From NCBI GenBank assembly GCA_934646965.1, contig CAKUEZ010000001.1, forward strand, positions 1 to 61,293: 61,293 bases of DNA, read 5' to 3'. Source of the stretch: an uncultured Collinsella sp. Its GTDB lineage: Bacteria; Actinomycetota; Coriobacteriia; Coriobacteriales; Coriobacteriaceae. Positions 17,922 through 26,286 of this stretch are shown here, one piece after another. A program made the position numbers and the translations under genes. Positions within the stretch are counted from its first letter, which is position 1. The number at the start of each line of letters is the position of its first letter. The notes beneath the pieces were generated by a model that was not told the origin of the DNA, ran no database searches, and was given only the letters and a program-made list of their open reading frames with translations.

Positions 17922-17956
17922 GCTCTGCGCAAGACGCTTGTGCATCTGTGAGCTTT

Positions 17957-17995
17957 ACGGCGCCTTGCCCCACTGCTGGGCGGGGCGCCGTTTTT
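17957..17995 (+). terminator. Strong intrinsic terminator of the signalling operon
   Basis: A 14-bp stem (arms 17957-17970 and 17978-17991, two G-U pairs) is followed by TTTTT. It ends the operon that begins at 7785. Confidence 0.9.
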
Positions 17996-18013
17996 ATAGG
18001 AAAGGAATGATCG

Positions 18014-19627
18014 ATGGGTTCCAAACAGGCATATTGCCCGTTTTGCGGCCAGACGGTCGATGAGGGGACGCGCGCCTGTCCGTTTTGCGGGGCGCCGCTG
18101 AGCGTGGGCGACGACGCGCCGGCACCGAGCCATGCTGCTCCCATGGGGTCGCATGCTGCCGGCGCTCACGCTGCTGGCGCGGATCATGCGGCTGCTGCTG
18201 GGACGGCTCCTGTTGCTGATGCTGCTGCCGCGCCTGCCCCGAAAAAGCCCGGGCATCGGTTTGCGAAGGCCTCTGCGCCGGCTGCTGAGCCTGCCGCGCA
18301 GGCTCCGGCGGGGGAGGACGCTCTGTTCTCGCTTGATAACCTGGATGGTGATACGGGTGTGAACCCCAACGCTTCTGCCGGCAAGGGTGCCGCAGCTTCG
18401 CGTATGACGCCTCATCTGGATAACGCGCGTGCCGCGGTGCGCAAGCCGCTGGCAAAAAAGATCGCGATTGCCGTGGCCGCCGTGCTGGTTATTGCGGTGG
18501 TCGTGGGCGTTGGCTTGGCCTGGAAGAGCGACCAGGACCTTAAGCGCGAGGCCCAGCAGGTCTCGGCCCAAAAGAAAAAATCCGAAAGCAAGCTCGACCT
18601 GATGGGCGGCGATCGCAAGATCAAGACCGAGGCCAAGGCTGGTCTGGGCGGGGACGCGATGGTCTGCGACGGATCGTATCTGTATTGGGCGGATGCCTCT
18701 CATATCCTGGCGCGCAAGGCTTCGGGCGCCAAGGCCGTGGATGCGACGGTGCTTACCAAGGCCAGCGCAAAGTACCTGAATGTTTGCGGTGGCGACCTGT
18801 ACTATGCAGACGGCGCAAACGTAATGAAGATCGAGGACATTGCCGCGTGCGCCAAACAGGCGGGCGGCAAGGGCAAGTCCAAGGTCAAGGTAAAGACGGT
18901 GGCGACGCTCGAGGGCGACGTGAAGGGACTTGTCGTGCGCGATGGCACTGCTGTCGCTATGACGCTCAAGGACGGTAAGGCCTGCGTGTGGCGACTCGAT
19001 AAGGATGCGGCGCACCTGGTGGCGGCCCAGCCGGCTTCGAGCGCCTGGCTGTTTGGCGACAGCTCGCACTGTGATTTGGTCGTTGCCACCGATACGGGTT
19101 GGACCGTGTGCGAGGCGACGCTTGCCGATGTTTCCTCTGCCGGCGAGATTGTGCTTGAGCAGGAGGATGCCGAGGCAGAGGCCGAGCATCCGCAGGAGAC
19201 GCATGGGCCCTTTGGCTCGTATGTTGCCGGCTCCGAGCAGCTCAAATGCGCTTTCTTTAGCGAGGGAACGCTCTATGCCGTGCTGACGGGCAGCGACGGA
19301 CACACCACGCTGTCGCGCTGCACGCAGGGCGGTACGTTTAGCTCGTTCGATTCCTATGCCAACGCCGGTCGCCTATGGGCCAATAGCCACGGTTGCGCGC
19401 TGGTACTGTCGGACGGCGAGCTCGGCTGGATTGACGCGAGCTCGGGCCTTTCGAGCGATTACGATAAGGTTGCCGATAAGGCCGGTCTCGATCTTAATCC
19501 CTCGACTTCGGCGCTATGGCTCAACGGCACGACGCTGTTTGTGGCGGATAATAGTGGCAAGTCCTCTACGCTTTGGGCGCTCGACACCGCGGCCGATGCC
19601 CCCAAGCTCGTTAAGATCGCACGTTAA
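18014..19627 (+). CDS. Zinc-ribbon transmembrane protein with propeller-like ectodomain
   Basis: The protein is 537 residues, start ATG 18014 after AGGAAAGG. Zinc ribbon: Cys 8, 11, 22, 25 (CPFCG...CPFCG). An Ala-rich linker leads to a TM helix near 148-172 (IAIAVAAVLVIAVVVGVGL). The remaining 360 residues carry repeated short strands such as SYLYWADASHI and GDLYYADGANV, which resemble DUF5050-type beta-propeller blades. A cytoplasmic ribbon with an outside propeller suggests a sensor or binding protein. It starts 19 nt after the terminator's U-run and lacks its own copy of the island palindrome, so it may rely on read-through or an unseen promoter. It leads into the FHA gene at 19655. Confidence 0.83.
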   Translation: MGSKQAYCPFCGQTVDEGTRACPFCGAPLSVGDDAPAPSHAAPMGSHAAGAHAAGADHAAAAGTAPVADAAAAPAPKKPGHRFAKASAPAAEPAAQAPAGEDALFSLDNLDGDTGVNPNASAGKGAAASRMTPHLDNARAAVRKPLAKKIAIAVAAVLVIAVVVGVGLAWKSDQDLKREAQQVSAQKKKSESKLDLMGGDRKIKTEAKAGLGGDAMVCDGSYLYWADASHILARKASGAKAVDATVLTKASAKYLNVCGGDLYYADGANVMKIEDIAACAKQAGGKGKSKVKVKTVATLEGDVKGLVVRDGTAVAMTLKDGKACVWRLDKDAAHLVAAQPASSAWLFGDSSHCDLVVATDTGWTVCEATLADVSSAGEIVLEQEDAEAEAEHPQETHGPFGSYVAGSEQLKCAFFSEGTLYAVLTGSDGHTTLSRCTQGGTFSSFDSYANAGRLWANSHGCALVLSDGELGWIDASSGLSSDYDKVADKAGLDLNPSTSALWLNGTTLFVADNSGKSSTLWALDTAADAPKLVKIAR

Positions 19628-19654
19628 GGCGCCCAGCGCCGGAAAGGACCCATC

Positions 19655-20578
19655 ATGTTTTGTGGTAACTGCGGATACAACAATCCCACTACCAGCAAGT
19701 TTTGCCTAAAGTGCGGCGCGGAGCTTGCTAAGTACATGCCCGGTGGCGCTTCTGCCGCCGCGGCGGCGACGCTTCGCACGCCTGCCCAGCAGCAGCGTCC
19801 CGTGCAGGCTGCGGGTGCGCCTGCGGCTCCGGTTGCACAGCCCGGAATGGGTGCCCAGCGTCCCGGTGCGGCTCCGATGCCGCAGACGGGCCGTCCCGGC
19901 ATGGCGCCTATGCCGCAGCCCCAGATGCCCCAGGCTGGCCGCCCCGCTGCCGGCGCCTATCCTCAGCAGCCGGCGCAGCGTCCTGCGCGTACGTCGCACA
20001 ACCGTCCGTCAAACATCCCCGATGCCGGACCCGCCGTGCGTCCCGGTACGCACCCAGCCGCGGCTCCCTCTGCCGCTCCTGCCGGCGCCAACGGCAACGT
20101 GGTGATTCCCCGCGGCCCCGTGGCTGGCGCTAACCAGCCGGCTGGCGCCTACAACCAGCCCAACGCGGTCTACAACCGCCCCAGCACGGGCGTGACGGTG
20201 CTCGACGAGCTTATGGCGTCCTCGGATCACCCGTCGTCCTCTGAGCTGCCGCGCATCGCCTCCGATGTGCCCCGTTCTGCCTATGGCCCGCGCATGACGC
20301 TTGTCCGCGAGCGCGGTACCCGCTACGAGATCACCGAATTCCCCGCCACGGTGGGCAAGGGCTCGGCGGCAAACGTCCGTATCGAGGGCAACACCGCCAT
20401 CTCGCGCGTGCATCTGCTGGTGCGCTACACGGGCCAGTGCTTTGCCGTCGAGGACAAGAATTCCACCAACGGTACGTGCATCAACGGCAACCGACTTGAG
20501 CCCGGCGAGCTCGTTAAACTCAAGAACGGCGACAAGGTCAAGATGGGCAACGAGGTCTTTACGGTCGAGATTCGTTAA
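19655..20578 (+). CDS. Zinc-ribbon plus FHA-domain protein
   Basis: The protein is 307 residues, 27 nt after the previous gene. Cys 3, 6, 17, 20 form the N-terminal ribbon. A 170-residue Pro/Ala/Gln/Met-rich linker follows, ending in the Thr motif GVTVLDELM. The C-terminal FHA domain (about 210-307) shows VGKGSAANVRIEG, SRVHL and NSTNGT. This protein joins the two hallmark modules of the island in one chain, the best evidence that the ribbon and FHA families work together. TVLDE could be a phospho-switch bound by its own FHA domain, by analogy with GarA. Cytoplasmic. Terminator follows. Confidence 0.9.
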   Translation: MFCGNCGYNNPTTSKFCLKCGAELAKYMPGGASAAAAATLRTPAQQQRPVQAAGAPAAPVAQPGMGAQRPGAAPMPQTGRPGMAPMPQPQMPQAGRPAAGAYPQQPAQRPARTSHNRPSNIPDAGPAVRPGTHPAAAPSAAPAGANGNVVIPRGPVAGANQPAGAYNQPNAVYNRPSTGVTVLDELMASSDHPSSSELPRIASDVPRSAYGPRMTLVRERGTRYEITEFPATVGKGSAANVRIEGNTAISRVHLLVRYTGQCFAVEDKNSTNGTCINGNRLEPGELVKLKNGDKVKMGNEVFTVEIR

Positions 20579-20612
20579 CGAATACCGGTCTTTACAAGGC
20601 AAAACATTGCGC

Positions 20613-20649
20613 AAAAGCGGCGGCGGGTAAAAAACTTGCCGCCGCTTTT
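20613..20649 (+). terminator. Intrinsic terminator after the ribbon-FHA gene
   Basis: A 12-bp perfect stem (AAAAGCGGCGGC and complement) with a 13-nt loop and TTTT tail. Confidence 0.88.
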
Positions 20650-20650
20650 A

Positions 20651-20664
20651 TTGTTGCGCAACAA
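20651..20664. promoter_or_regulatory. Island palindrome, site D (TTGTTGCGCAACAA)
   Basis: The longest perfect version (14 nt), 95 nt before the gene at 20759. It is followed by ACTTTTGA, as at site A, and about 25 nt on by the -10-like TTCTAAT. Confidence 0.75.
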
Positions 20665-20758
20665 CTTTTGAATTTTTGGGTGGATGATTCTAATCGTCAA
20701 TGGTGTTCGAGCGGACGCGGGATCGAGCCCAGCCGCTCCCTTAAGAAAGGGGAATGAT

Positions 20759-21676
20759 ATGTTCTGTCCTCACTGTGGTTCCCAGCAGCCCGATGGCGCC
20801 GTCTTTTGCGGCAACTGCGGCCAGTCTATGGTCGGCGCTCCTTCCGCGCCTCAAGCGGCTCCCGTCCGCCAGGCCCCGGCTCCGCAGCAGTTTGCTCCGC
20901 AGCCCGCGCCGGCGCAGCAGCCGTTCGCTCAGCCCGCGCCTGCCGCACATCACGGCTTTGGCGACGCCGGCTCCAGCTTTCAGAGCACGCTGACGGCGGC
21001 TACGGGCTTTGGCAAGCGCTCCCTCGCCATGCTGGGCGGCGCCGTGGCCTCCTTCGTGTGCATGTTCCAGCCGTGGATCGCTATGCCTTGGATCGACAAG
21101 GCGCTCGGCTATGCCGCTAACCAGGCTGGCTCCGATAACTACGGACTCAACCAGACGGCGATCACCTCGGCCAAGGCGCTTGTTAACAGCGCGTTCGACA
21201 TGCCGCATGTGTTTAGCCTCTCCGGTGCGCTGCGCGGCCTTTCTACGGGTGTTAACAATCTGGCGATGCAGATTACCTCGTATGACACCTCGGCGGCCGC
21301 TCAGGCTCAACAGGCCGCCAGCTCTCTCGGTCTGGTCGCCAATGTCCTCACCATTCTCTTTGTGCTGTGGGTTGCCTGTGTGGTGGCTATGATCGCCGGC
21401 GTTGTGATTAAGTTCCTCAAGAAGCAGGATGTTGTCCTGTTTGCCAGCCTCGGCGCCTCTGCAGTTCTTTCGCTTGTATGCATCATCGGCGCGCTGGTGG
21501 CAAACGGCCAGATTGACGGTGCGCTGACCCAGATGCTCGCGTCGAGCGGCGGTTCGAGCGCTTTTGCCGTCATTACGACCATCAAGCCGTTCCTGGCCCC
21601 GGCATATGGTGCCGTCCTTACGCTGGTCTTCTCGATCGCCGGCTTGGTGAGCGCCTTCGTCCTCAAGGAGGACTAA
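20759..21676 (+). CDS. Zinc-ribbon membrane protein, four predicted TM segments
   Basis: The protein is 305 residues. ATG 20759 follows AAGAAAGGGG and puts the ribbon (Cys 3, 6, 17, 20) at the N-terminus. A Pro/Gln/Ala linker is followed by a first TM segment near 85-110, an extracytoplasmic loop of about 90 residues, and three more hydrophobic helices to the C-terminus. Architecture and length match the product at 5484-6380, so they are probably paralogues. Unknown function; possibly a membrane subunit that senses envelope state and presents a ribbon to cytoplasmic partners. Single-gene unit between site D and a terminator. Confidence 0.87.
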   Translation: MFCPHCGSQQPDGAVFCGNCGQSMVGAPSAPQAAPVRQAPAPQQFAPQPAPAQQPFAQPAPAAHHGFGDAGSSFQSTLTAATGFGKRSLAMLGGAVASFVCMFQPWIAMPWIDKALGYAANQAGSDNYGLNQTAITSAKALVNSAFDMPHVFSLSGALRGLSTGVNNLAMQITSYDTSAAAQAQQAASSLGLVANVLTILFVLWVACVVAMIAGVVIKFLKKQDVVLFASLGASAVLSLVCIIGALVANGQIDGALTQMLASSGGSSAFAVITTIKPFLAPAYGAVLTLVFSIAGLVSAFVLKED

Positions 21677-21734
21677 TTTCGTCGATACGCCTGCCGGCGG
21701 GCAAGACTCGGCCCCGCTTACAGGAGACTATCGT

Positions 21735-21764
21735 AGGCCCTGCGGATCTTCCGCGGGGCCTTTT
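21735..21764 (+). terminator. Intrinsic terminator
   Basis: Ten-bp stem GGCCCTGCGG / CCGCGGGGCC (one G-U) with loop ATCTT and TTTT tail, after the gene at 20759-21676. Confidence 0.88.
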
Positions 21765-21779
21765 GCTATGAGGTGACAA

Positions 21780-21791
21780 TTGTTGCGCAAC
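21780..21791. promoter_or_regulatory. Island palindrome, site E (TTGTTGCGCAAC)
   Basis: The core GTTGCGCAAC is 60 nt before the start at 21851; a -10-like TACACT follows 20 nt after the core. Confidence 0.7.
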
Positions 21792-21850
21792 GTTGTTGGC
21801 GGGGCGCGGGTTACACTCTGAGTAACGGAATTGTTGTAAGGGAGAACCTT

Positions 21851-23065
21851 ATGTTTTGCACTAAATGCGGTTCGTACGTGCCCGACGGCCAGCACTTCTG
21901 CACCAGCTGCGGCGCCCCTATGGAGGAGTTTGGGCCCGTTGATGCCGCTCCGGCGCAGCCGACGTACCAGCAGCCTGGTCAGACGCAGCAGGGCTATGGA
22001 CAGCCTGCTTCTGTAACGGGCGCCAGCGACTTGCCGCCCTATATGCCGCCGGTCGACGTACCGGGTGCCTATGACATGGGTGCGAACGCGCCTGGTCTGC
22101 AGCGCCCTAAAAAGAACGGTAAGAAGGCTGCGCTGATCACCGTCGGCGTGCTTGCGGCTATCCTTGCGGGCGGCGGTGCCGGCTATTACTTTGGTGTGTA
22201 TCGCCCGCAGCAGGCCGAGCTCGAGCGCATCGAAAAGAAGAAGGAAGAAGAGGCCGTCAAGCACTCCAGGCACCCGGTGCGCATCACGGCGACCGGCATG
22301 CAGTGGGATACCGATACCGGCGCCACCAAGCTGCCGGTGCACGTGACGGGAACCGACGTTGACGGCAAGGACGTCGACACGGTCTTTTACGTCGACAGCG
22401 ACGGCAACGGTATCAAGCTCATGCAGGGCAGCTACAGCCTTACGGTTGCCGCTTCGCCCCTGGGCGCCGACGGCGAGATTTGGGATATCCCCAACGTTTC
22501 GGTGAGCATTAAGCTGGGCGACGCGCTCAAAAAGGACGAGAAGCTCGACCTGCGCGAGAATGCCAAGTTTGAGCTCGGCGATCCGGTGAACGCCGTGGAT
22601 GTCGAGCCCGGCGAGATCACCATGGCGCAGAATTACGCGCGTCAGGGCGGATGCGACGACAAGGACGAGGCCGATCGCCTGGCCGGTCTGGCCTCCTCGG
22701 CGCGCAACGGCGCGGTCGCGAGCTATAACGCGGCCGTCTCGGAGGCGAGCCGCAAGAGCCGCACCTACGACGGCGATGTGTTTACGTTCGAGGTCCCCGA
22801 GGACTGGGGGAGCGACTGGGACGTCAAGACCTCGCAGGGCTCGTACAGCGGCGTCAAGAACGGCCTGTGGGTTGATTACAAGATTGTCCACGACGGCTAT
22901 ACGGTGGGAACGCTCATGATCTCCAATCACTACAACTCGGGATTCAACACGATTGGCAAGACGGGCAACGTGGGTAAATCGACTAACTTGTGGCTCGGGT
23001 CGTACGACTCGCTTTCGGGCGACTCCGACTGGGAGTACATCATCGATTCGATCTACATTAAGTAG
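21851..23065 (+). CDS. Zinc-ribbon, single-TM protein with unknown ectodomain
   Basis: The protein is 404 residues, start ATG 21851 after AAGGGAGAA. Ribbon Cys 3, 6, 17, 20; Gln/Pro-rich linker; TM helix near 88-112 preceded by KKNGKKA. The outside part has a short helical stretch (QQAELERIEKKKEEE), a beta-rich segment with a THVTGTDVDG-like strand pattern, and a C-terminal domain that starts VFTFEVPEDWG and ends YIIDSIYIK. That last domain resembles lipoprotein-like 'PEDW' folds, which I cannot name with confidence. It shares the inside-ribbon, outside-domain plan with the products at 18014, 23229 and 26287. Function not known. Confidence 0.85.
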   Translation: MFCTKCGSYVPDGQHFCTSCGAPMEEFGPVDAAPAQPTYQQPGQTQQGYGQPASVTGASDLPPYMPPVDVPGAYDMGANAPGLQRPKKNGKKAALITVGVLAAILAGGGAGYYFGVYRPQQAELERIEKKKEEEAVKHSRHPVRITATGMQWDTDTGATKLPVHVTGTDVDGKDVDTVFYVDSDGNGIKLMQGSYSLTVAASPLGADGEIWDIPNVSVSIKLGDALKKDEKLDLRENAKFELGDPVNAVDVEPGEITMAQNYARQGGCDDKDEADRLAGLASSARNGAVASYNAAVSEASRKSRTYDGDVFTFEVPEDWGSDWDVKTSQGSYSGVKNGLWVDYKIVHDGYTVGTLMISNHYNSGFNTIGKTGNVGKSTNLWLGSYDSLSGDSDWEYIIDSIYIK

Positions 23066-23087
23066 CCGACGTCTTTTGGCTTGGATG

Positions 23088-23124
23088 CGGGCTGTGCGTA
23101 GGGTTTGCGCACGGCCCGTTTTTT
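23088..23124 (+). terminator. Intrinsic terminator
   Basis: Stem CGGGCTGTGCG / CGCACGGCCCG (one G-U) followed by TTTTTT; it ends the gene at 21851-23065. Confidence 0.87.
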
Positions 23125-23163
23125 GTACTGGCGATGCGTGCTGTGAGGGAGTGCCCTTTACAG

Positions 23164-23200
23164 AAAAGCGCCCGTTTCTCTGGTGGAAACGGGCGCTTTT
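23164..23200. terminator. Bidirectional terminator between convergent genes
   Basis: A perfect 15-bp stem (AAAAGCGCCCGTTTC and complement) with A- and T-runs on both sides, between the convergent genes ending at 23065 (+) and 23229 (-). Confidence 0.9.
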
Positions 23201-23228
23201 GCTTGCGATGAGGCTGTGTCGCTCGGCG

Positions 23229-25700
23229 TTACTCGTCGACGTCGGTGAACTCGGTGGGCGGGACGGAGTCCGTGGAGTCGCCGTAGTCGTCGGAATCGTC
23301 GTAGCTGTCGTCGTAGTCGGAGTCATCGGAGTCGTAGTCCGAATCGTCGGAGTCGTCGTAGCTGTACGACTTGCTGGAGCTGCTCGACTTGCTGGACTTG
23401 CTCGACTTTTTGCTGGAGCTCGACTTGCTGTCGGACGAGTCACTCGACTTGCTGCCACTCGGATTGGCGTCGGAATCGGTGCCGCTGATCTTGGTAGTGA
23501 GGACCATGAGCGTCTGCTCGACGGTATCGACCGTGTTGTTGAGGTTGAGCTTGGAGGTGTCAATTGCGTTCTCCGGAGCGGTGGCGTCCTGGTCTTCCAG
23601 GTTGTCGCTGTAGCCCTTGATGAGGAAGGCGCTCTGGTCGTCGAAGTTGTCGCCGTGAAGCTCGCCCTCGGCAGCCTTAAATTCGGTGCCGTCGTACGTG
23701 AAGTACTTAGGCTCGGCATCGTCACCAACGAGGACTGCGGTGTCGTCTGCCACGAGCTGAGGCAGATAGACGTGGTTGCCTGTGTCGCCGATCATGGTCT
23801 TAAAGGTCACAAAGACGTAGCCGCCGTTGGAGGCCTCCGGCGAGCCGCTGTAGAGGTTGACGACCTTCTTGCCGTTGTAGCCCCACACGTCCAAGACGTA
23901 ATCGCCGTTCGAAAGGCGCGTCTTCTTGTTGAAGGACTTCGCCTTGGTCTTGGAGTGGACGGTCACGAGCTCCTCGAGTCCGTCGCCGTTAAAGTCGACG
24001 AGCTGGGCAAACTGGACGCCGCCGATCTGGTAGTCGCTCGAGCCAGTCGAGACGAGCTCGGGCTCACCGTACTTCTTGATCAGGCTGTTGAGCTTGCTCT
24101 TATAGGCCGTGCAGGCCGCCTTGTACGTCGCGTCGTCAATCGTGGCGGGCGCGGAGGTGTCGACGGTGTCCTTGGACGTGTCGGTCTTTTTGTCCGTCTT
24201 CTTGTCGGACTTGCTGGGCTTGGAGCTGCTCGTGCTATCGCTCGACGTGCTCGAATCGTCCTCGGACGTGGAGTCGTCCGTGCTCGTGGAGTCTTCGCTG
24301 GCGTCATCCTTGGAGGTCGTGCTCGAGGAATCGTTGCTGTTGTCCGTGCTGCTCGACGCGTCGTCATCCTTCTTGGGGGTGTTGACGGTCACGCTCTCGA
24401 CGGGCTTTTCGGCACTGGCGTCGTCCTTCTTGACCACGGTGGTGTTGAAGTTTTGGACCGTGTTGCCCTTGGTGTCCTCGATCTTGCAGCTGTAGTCGCC
24501 GGGCTTGACCTTGCCAAAGTCGCCGATGGTAAAGCCGTCATCGCCCTTGACCTTGATCTTGTAGCTCTTGCCGCCGTTCTTAGGCGTAAGGGTCGCGGTG
24601 TAGCTGTGGATCACGCGGTCCTTCTTTTTGGGCAGGACCTTGGTGTCGACCGTGCACACGACGGCGTCCTGGCTGCCCGAGGTGATCTCGACGGCGTTGG
24701 CGTTGGGCGTGAGCAGCAGGATGGCTGCCACGGCGGCGCCGGCGGCGACCAGGCCGAGGCCCGCGAAGACCGGCCAACGGCGCTTCTTTTGCTGCGGCTG
24801 CTGGGGCATGGGCATTTGCGGTTGGGGCTGGGGCTGCGGGATGGGCGCTGCCTGCATGGTGGTGTCGGTCACCTGCTGCTGGGGCAGGTCGACGACGGTG
24901 GCGCCGGCTGTGGGGTGAGCCACGCCAAGCGACTCCATGGCCTCGGCGGTTGCCTGGGCGTCTTCGTCGAACTCGGCGATGGTGGTGGGGTCGTCGTTGA
25001 CGTTGACGAGTGTGGTGGGGTCGTCGGCGACGGCGGCAGGCTCGGCTGTATCGTCGCCGGGGAAGGCGACGGCGACGGCTGCGTTGTCGTCGGTCTCGAA
25101 GATTTCCTCGGCTTCGGCGGCGCCAACGGGCGCGGCGTCGTCGATGACGACGGGCTCGGCGGCCGGCTCGGAGTCGGTTGCGGACTCGGCATTGGCAGTC
25201 TGCTCGGCCGCGGGCTCAACGGTATCGAGCGTGACGACCGTCTCACCGGGGTCGGTCTGATCAGCTTGAGGCTCGGCGGTGTCTGTCGGAGCGTCCGACT
25301 CCGGGTCAGCGGCGTCGAGTGTGACGACGGTCTCGCCCGGGTCGACGGGCGCCGGGGTAGATGCTTCGGCTTCGGTATTGGCCGAGGGCTCGACGGCGTC
25401 GAGGGTCACCACGGTCTCGCCGGGATCTGCATCGACAGCGTCCAGCGTGACGACCGTCTCGCCGGGGTCGGTGACGGTCTCGGGTGCAGGTGCGGGCTCG
25501 GACGTCGGCTCAACGGCATCGAGCGTAACGACGGTCTCACCCGGATCAACGGCGGGCGCCTCGGCGGGTGCCGGTTTAGTGGTCTGTGTCTCGGCGGGCG
25601 CCGGAGCCTGGGTTGCTGTCTTGGGCGCTACGGACGCTCCGCAATTGGTGCAAAAGCGCGCGTCGTCAGGCAGCTTCGTTCCGCATTGCGTACAAAACAT
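23229..25700 (-). CDS. Zinc-ribbon transmembrane protein with five GETVVTLD repeats
   Basis: The protein is 823 residues from ATG 25700. Ribbon Cys 3, 6, 17, 20. Residues about 45-290 are acidic and Pro/Thr-rich and contain five copies of DPGETVVTLD plus DDPTTIAEFD and GATVVDLP. A TM helix lies near 305-328 (KKRRWP before it). Outside there is a beta-rich segment, a Ser/Thr/Asp/Lys linker of about 75 residues, a domain with VDFNGDGLEELV (a Ca-binding, FG-GAP-like motif), and a very Ser/Asp/Lys-rich tail. The cytoplasmic Thr repeats look like tandem kinase targets; the ectodomain could bind a ligand. Only island gene on the minus strand after 5 kb; site F lies upstream. Confidence 0.85.
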   Translation of the reverse strand: MFCTQCGTKLPDDARFCTNCGASVAPKTATQAPAPAETQTTKPAPAEAPAVDPGETVVTLDAVEPTSEPAPAPETVTDPGETVVTLDAVDADPGETVVTLDAVEPSANTEAEASTPAPVDPGETVVTLDAADPESDAPTDTAEPQADQTDPGETVVTLDTVEPAAEQTANAESATDSEPAAEPVVIDDAAPVGAAEAEEIFETDDNAAVAVAFPGDDTAEPAAVADDPTTLVNVNDDPTTIAEFDEDAQATAEAMESLGVAHPTAGATVVDLPQQQVTDTTMQAAPIPQPQPQPQMPMPQQPQQKKRRWPVFAGLGLVAAGAAVAAILLLTPNANAVEITSGSQDAVVCTVDTKVLPKKKDRVIHSYTATLTPKNGGKSYKIKVKGDDGFTIGDFGKVKPGDYSCKIEDTKGNTVQNFNTTVVKKDDASAEKPVESVTVNTPKKDDDASSSTDNSNDSSSTTSKDDASEDSTSTDDSTSEDDSSTSSDSTSSSKPSKSDKKTDKKTDTSKDTVDTSAPATIDDATYKAACTAYKSKLNSLIKKYGEPELVSTGSSDYQIGGVQFAQLVDFNGDGLEELVTVHSKTKAKSFNKKTRLSNGDYVLDVWGYNGKKVVNLYSGSPEASNGGYVFVTFKTMIGDTGNHVYLPQLVADDTAVLVGDDAEPKYFTYDGTEFKAAEGELHGDNFDDQSAFLIKGYSDNLEDQDATAPENAIDTSKLNLNNTVDTVEQTLMVLTTKISGTDSDANPSGSKSSDSSDSKSSSSKKSSKSSKSSSSSKSYSYDDSDDSDYDSDDSDYDDSYDDSDDYGDSTDSVPPTEFTDVDE

Positions 25701-25769
25701 AAGGTGAGCTCCCTTCTTTTAGGTGTTTCTTAGGTTCGAATCTATGGTACCTGCGGTATAGGGCAAAGT

Positions 25770-25781
25770 TGTTGCGCAACA
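25770..25781. promoter_or_regulatory. Island palindrome, site F (TGTTGCGCAACA)
   Basis: A perfect 12-nt palindrome 70 nt upstream of the minus-strand start at 25700. On the minus strand it is followed by ACTTTGCC and a -10-like CATAGA 24 nt after the core. Confidence 0.75.
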
Positions 25782-25834
25782 GTGCGAAAAACCTTCGGAC
25801 GACGCCAATAGTGGTGTTCATGTGTACGGATTCC

Positions 25835-26133
25835 GTCTCGATCTGTAACACCTGGGTGGGATTTCAACCTCTACCTGTTACAGATCAAGATTGTTCTCCA
25901 CCCAACACATCAAACATCTCAATCTGTAACAGTAAGGACCCGTTTTGCTTAGTAGATGTTACAGATCGAGATATTGTCCGGACGATGTCTCAAATGTCTA
26001 AATCTGTAACATCTAGACGAGAAATTGACCTCTACTTGTTACAGATCGAGATGTTTGCTCATAGGGCTGATGGTCTGTCTTGATCTGTAACAACTGGACC
26101 TGATTTTGCCCCGTAGACGTTACTGATCGAGAC
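25835..26133. repeat. Array of four 55-57-nt palindromic units, 79-82-bp period
   Basis: Units lie at 25835-25890, 25917-25971, 25996-26051 and 26077-26133. Each starts (G)TCTnnATCTGTAACA and ends TGTTACAGATCnAGA, giving a 15-bp stem around a 24-26-nt loop. Loops are related but not identical: several share a TAGAC-like start and GTAGA-like end. Unit starts are 82, 79 and 81 bp apart. The fourth unit has a mutated right arm (TTACTGAT). Some inter-unit stretches share TTGTCCGG. Two more units lie at 27684-27819, on the other side of the gene at 26287. Confidence 0.9.
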
Positions 26134-26173
26134 AAAACCTGCTGTTGACGGCCGGAAGTCTGCTGTTCGGCAA

Positions 26174-26184
26174 TGTTGCGCAAC
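26174..26184. promoter_or_regulatory. Island palindrome, site G (TGTTGCGCAAC)
   Basis: The core GTTGCGCAAC is 103 nt before the start at 26287; a -10-like CATATG follows 18 nt after the core. Confidence 0.65.
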
Positions 26185-26286
26185 GTCTTGGACAAAACCT
26201 CTCATATGCTTGCGCCAAGAAGAAATTGGGGAGCTTGCCGGGATCTTTGTTTGTGCGGCGGCTCTGCATTGTTGAGGGGAGATGCC

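Larger units (their letters stand above)
25701..26286. other. 586-nt intergenic region with site F, palindrome array and site G
   Basis: No supported coding frame. From left to right it holds the 5' region of the minus-strand gene with site F (25770-25781), four palindromic array units (25835-26133), and site G (26174-26184) before the gene at 26287. Confidence 0.7.

Noticed and set aside
20607..20614. An extra TTGCGCAA site
   Set aside because: The 8-nt core lacks the outer TG/CA bases and lies before a terminator, not in front of a gene.
22953..25733. A 926-codon open frame on the plus strand
   Set aside because: Antisense to the 823-residue zinc-ribbon protein, whose N-terminal ribbon, TM helix and repeats are convincing.
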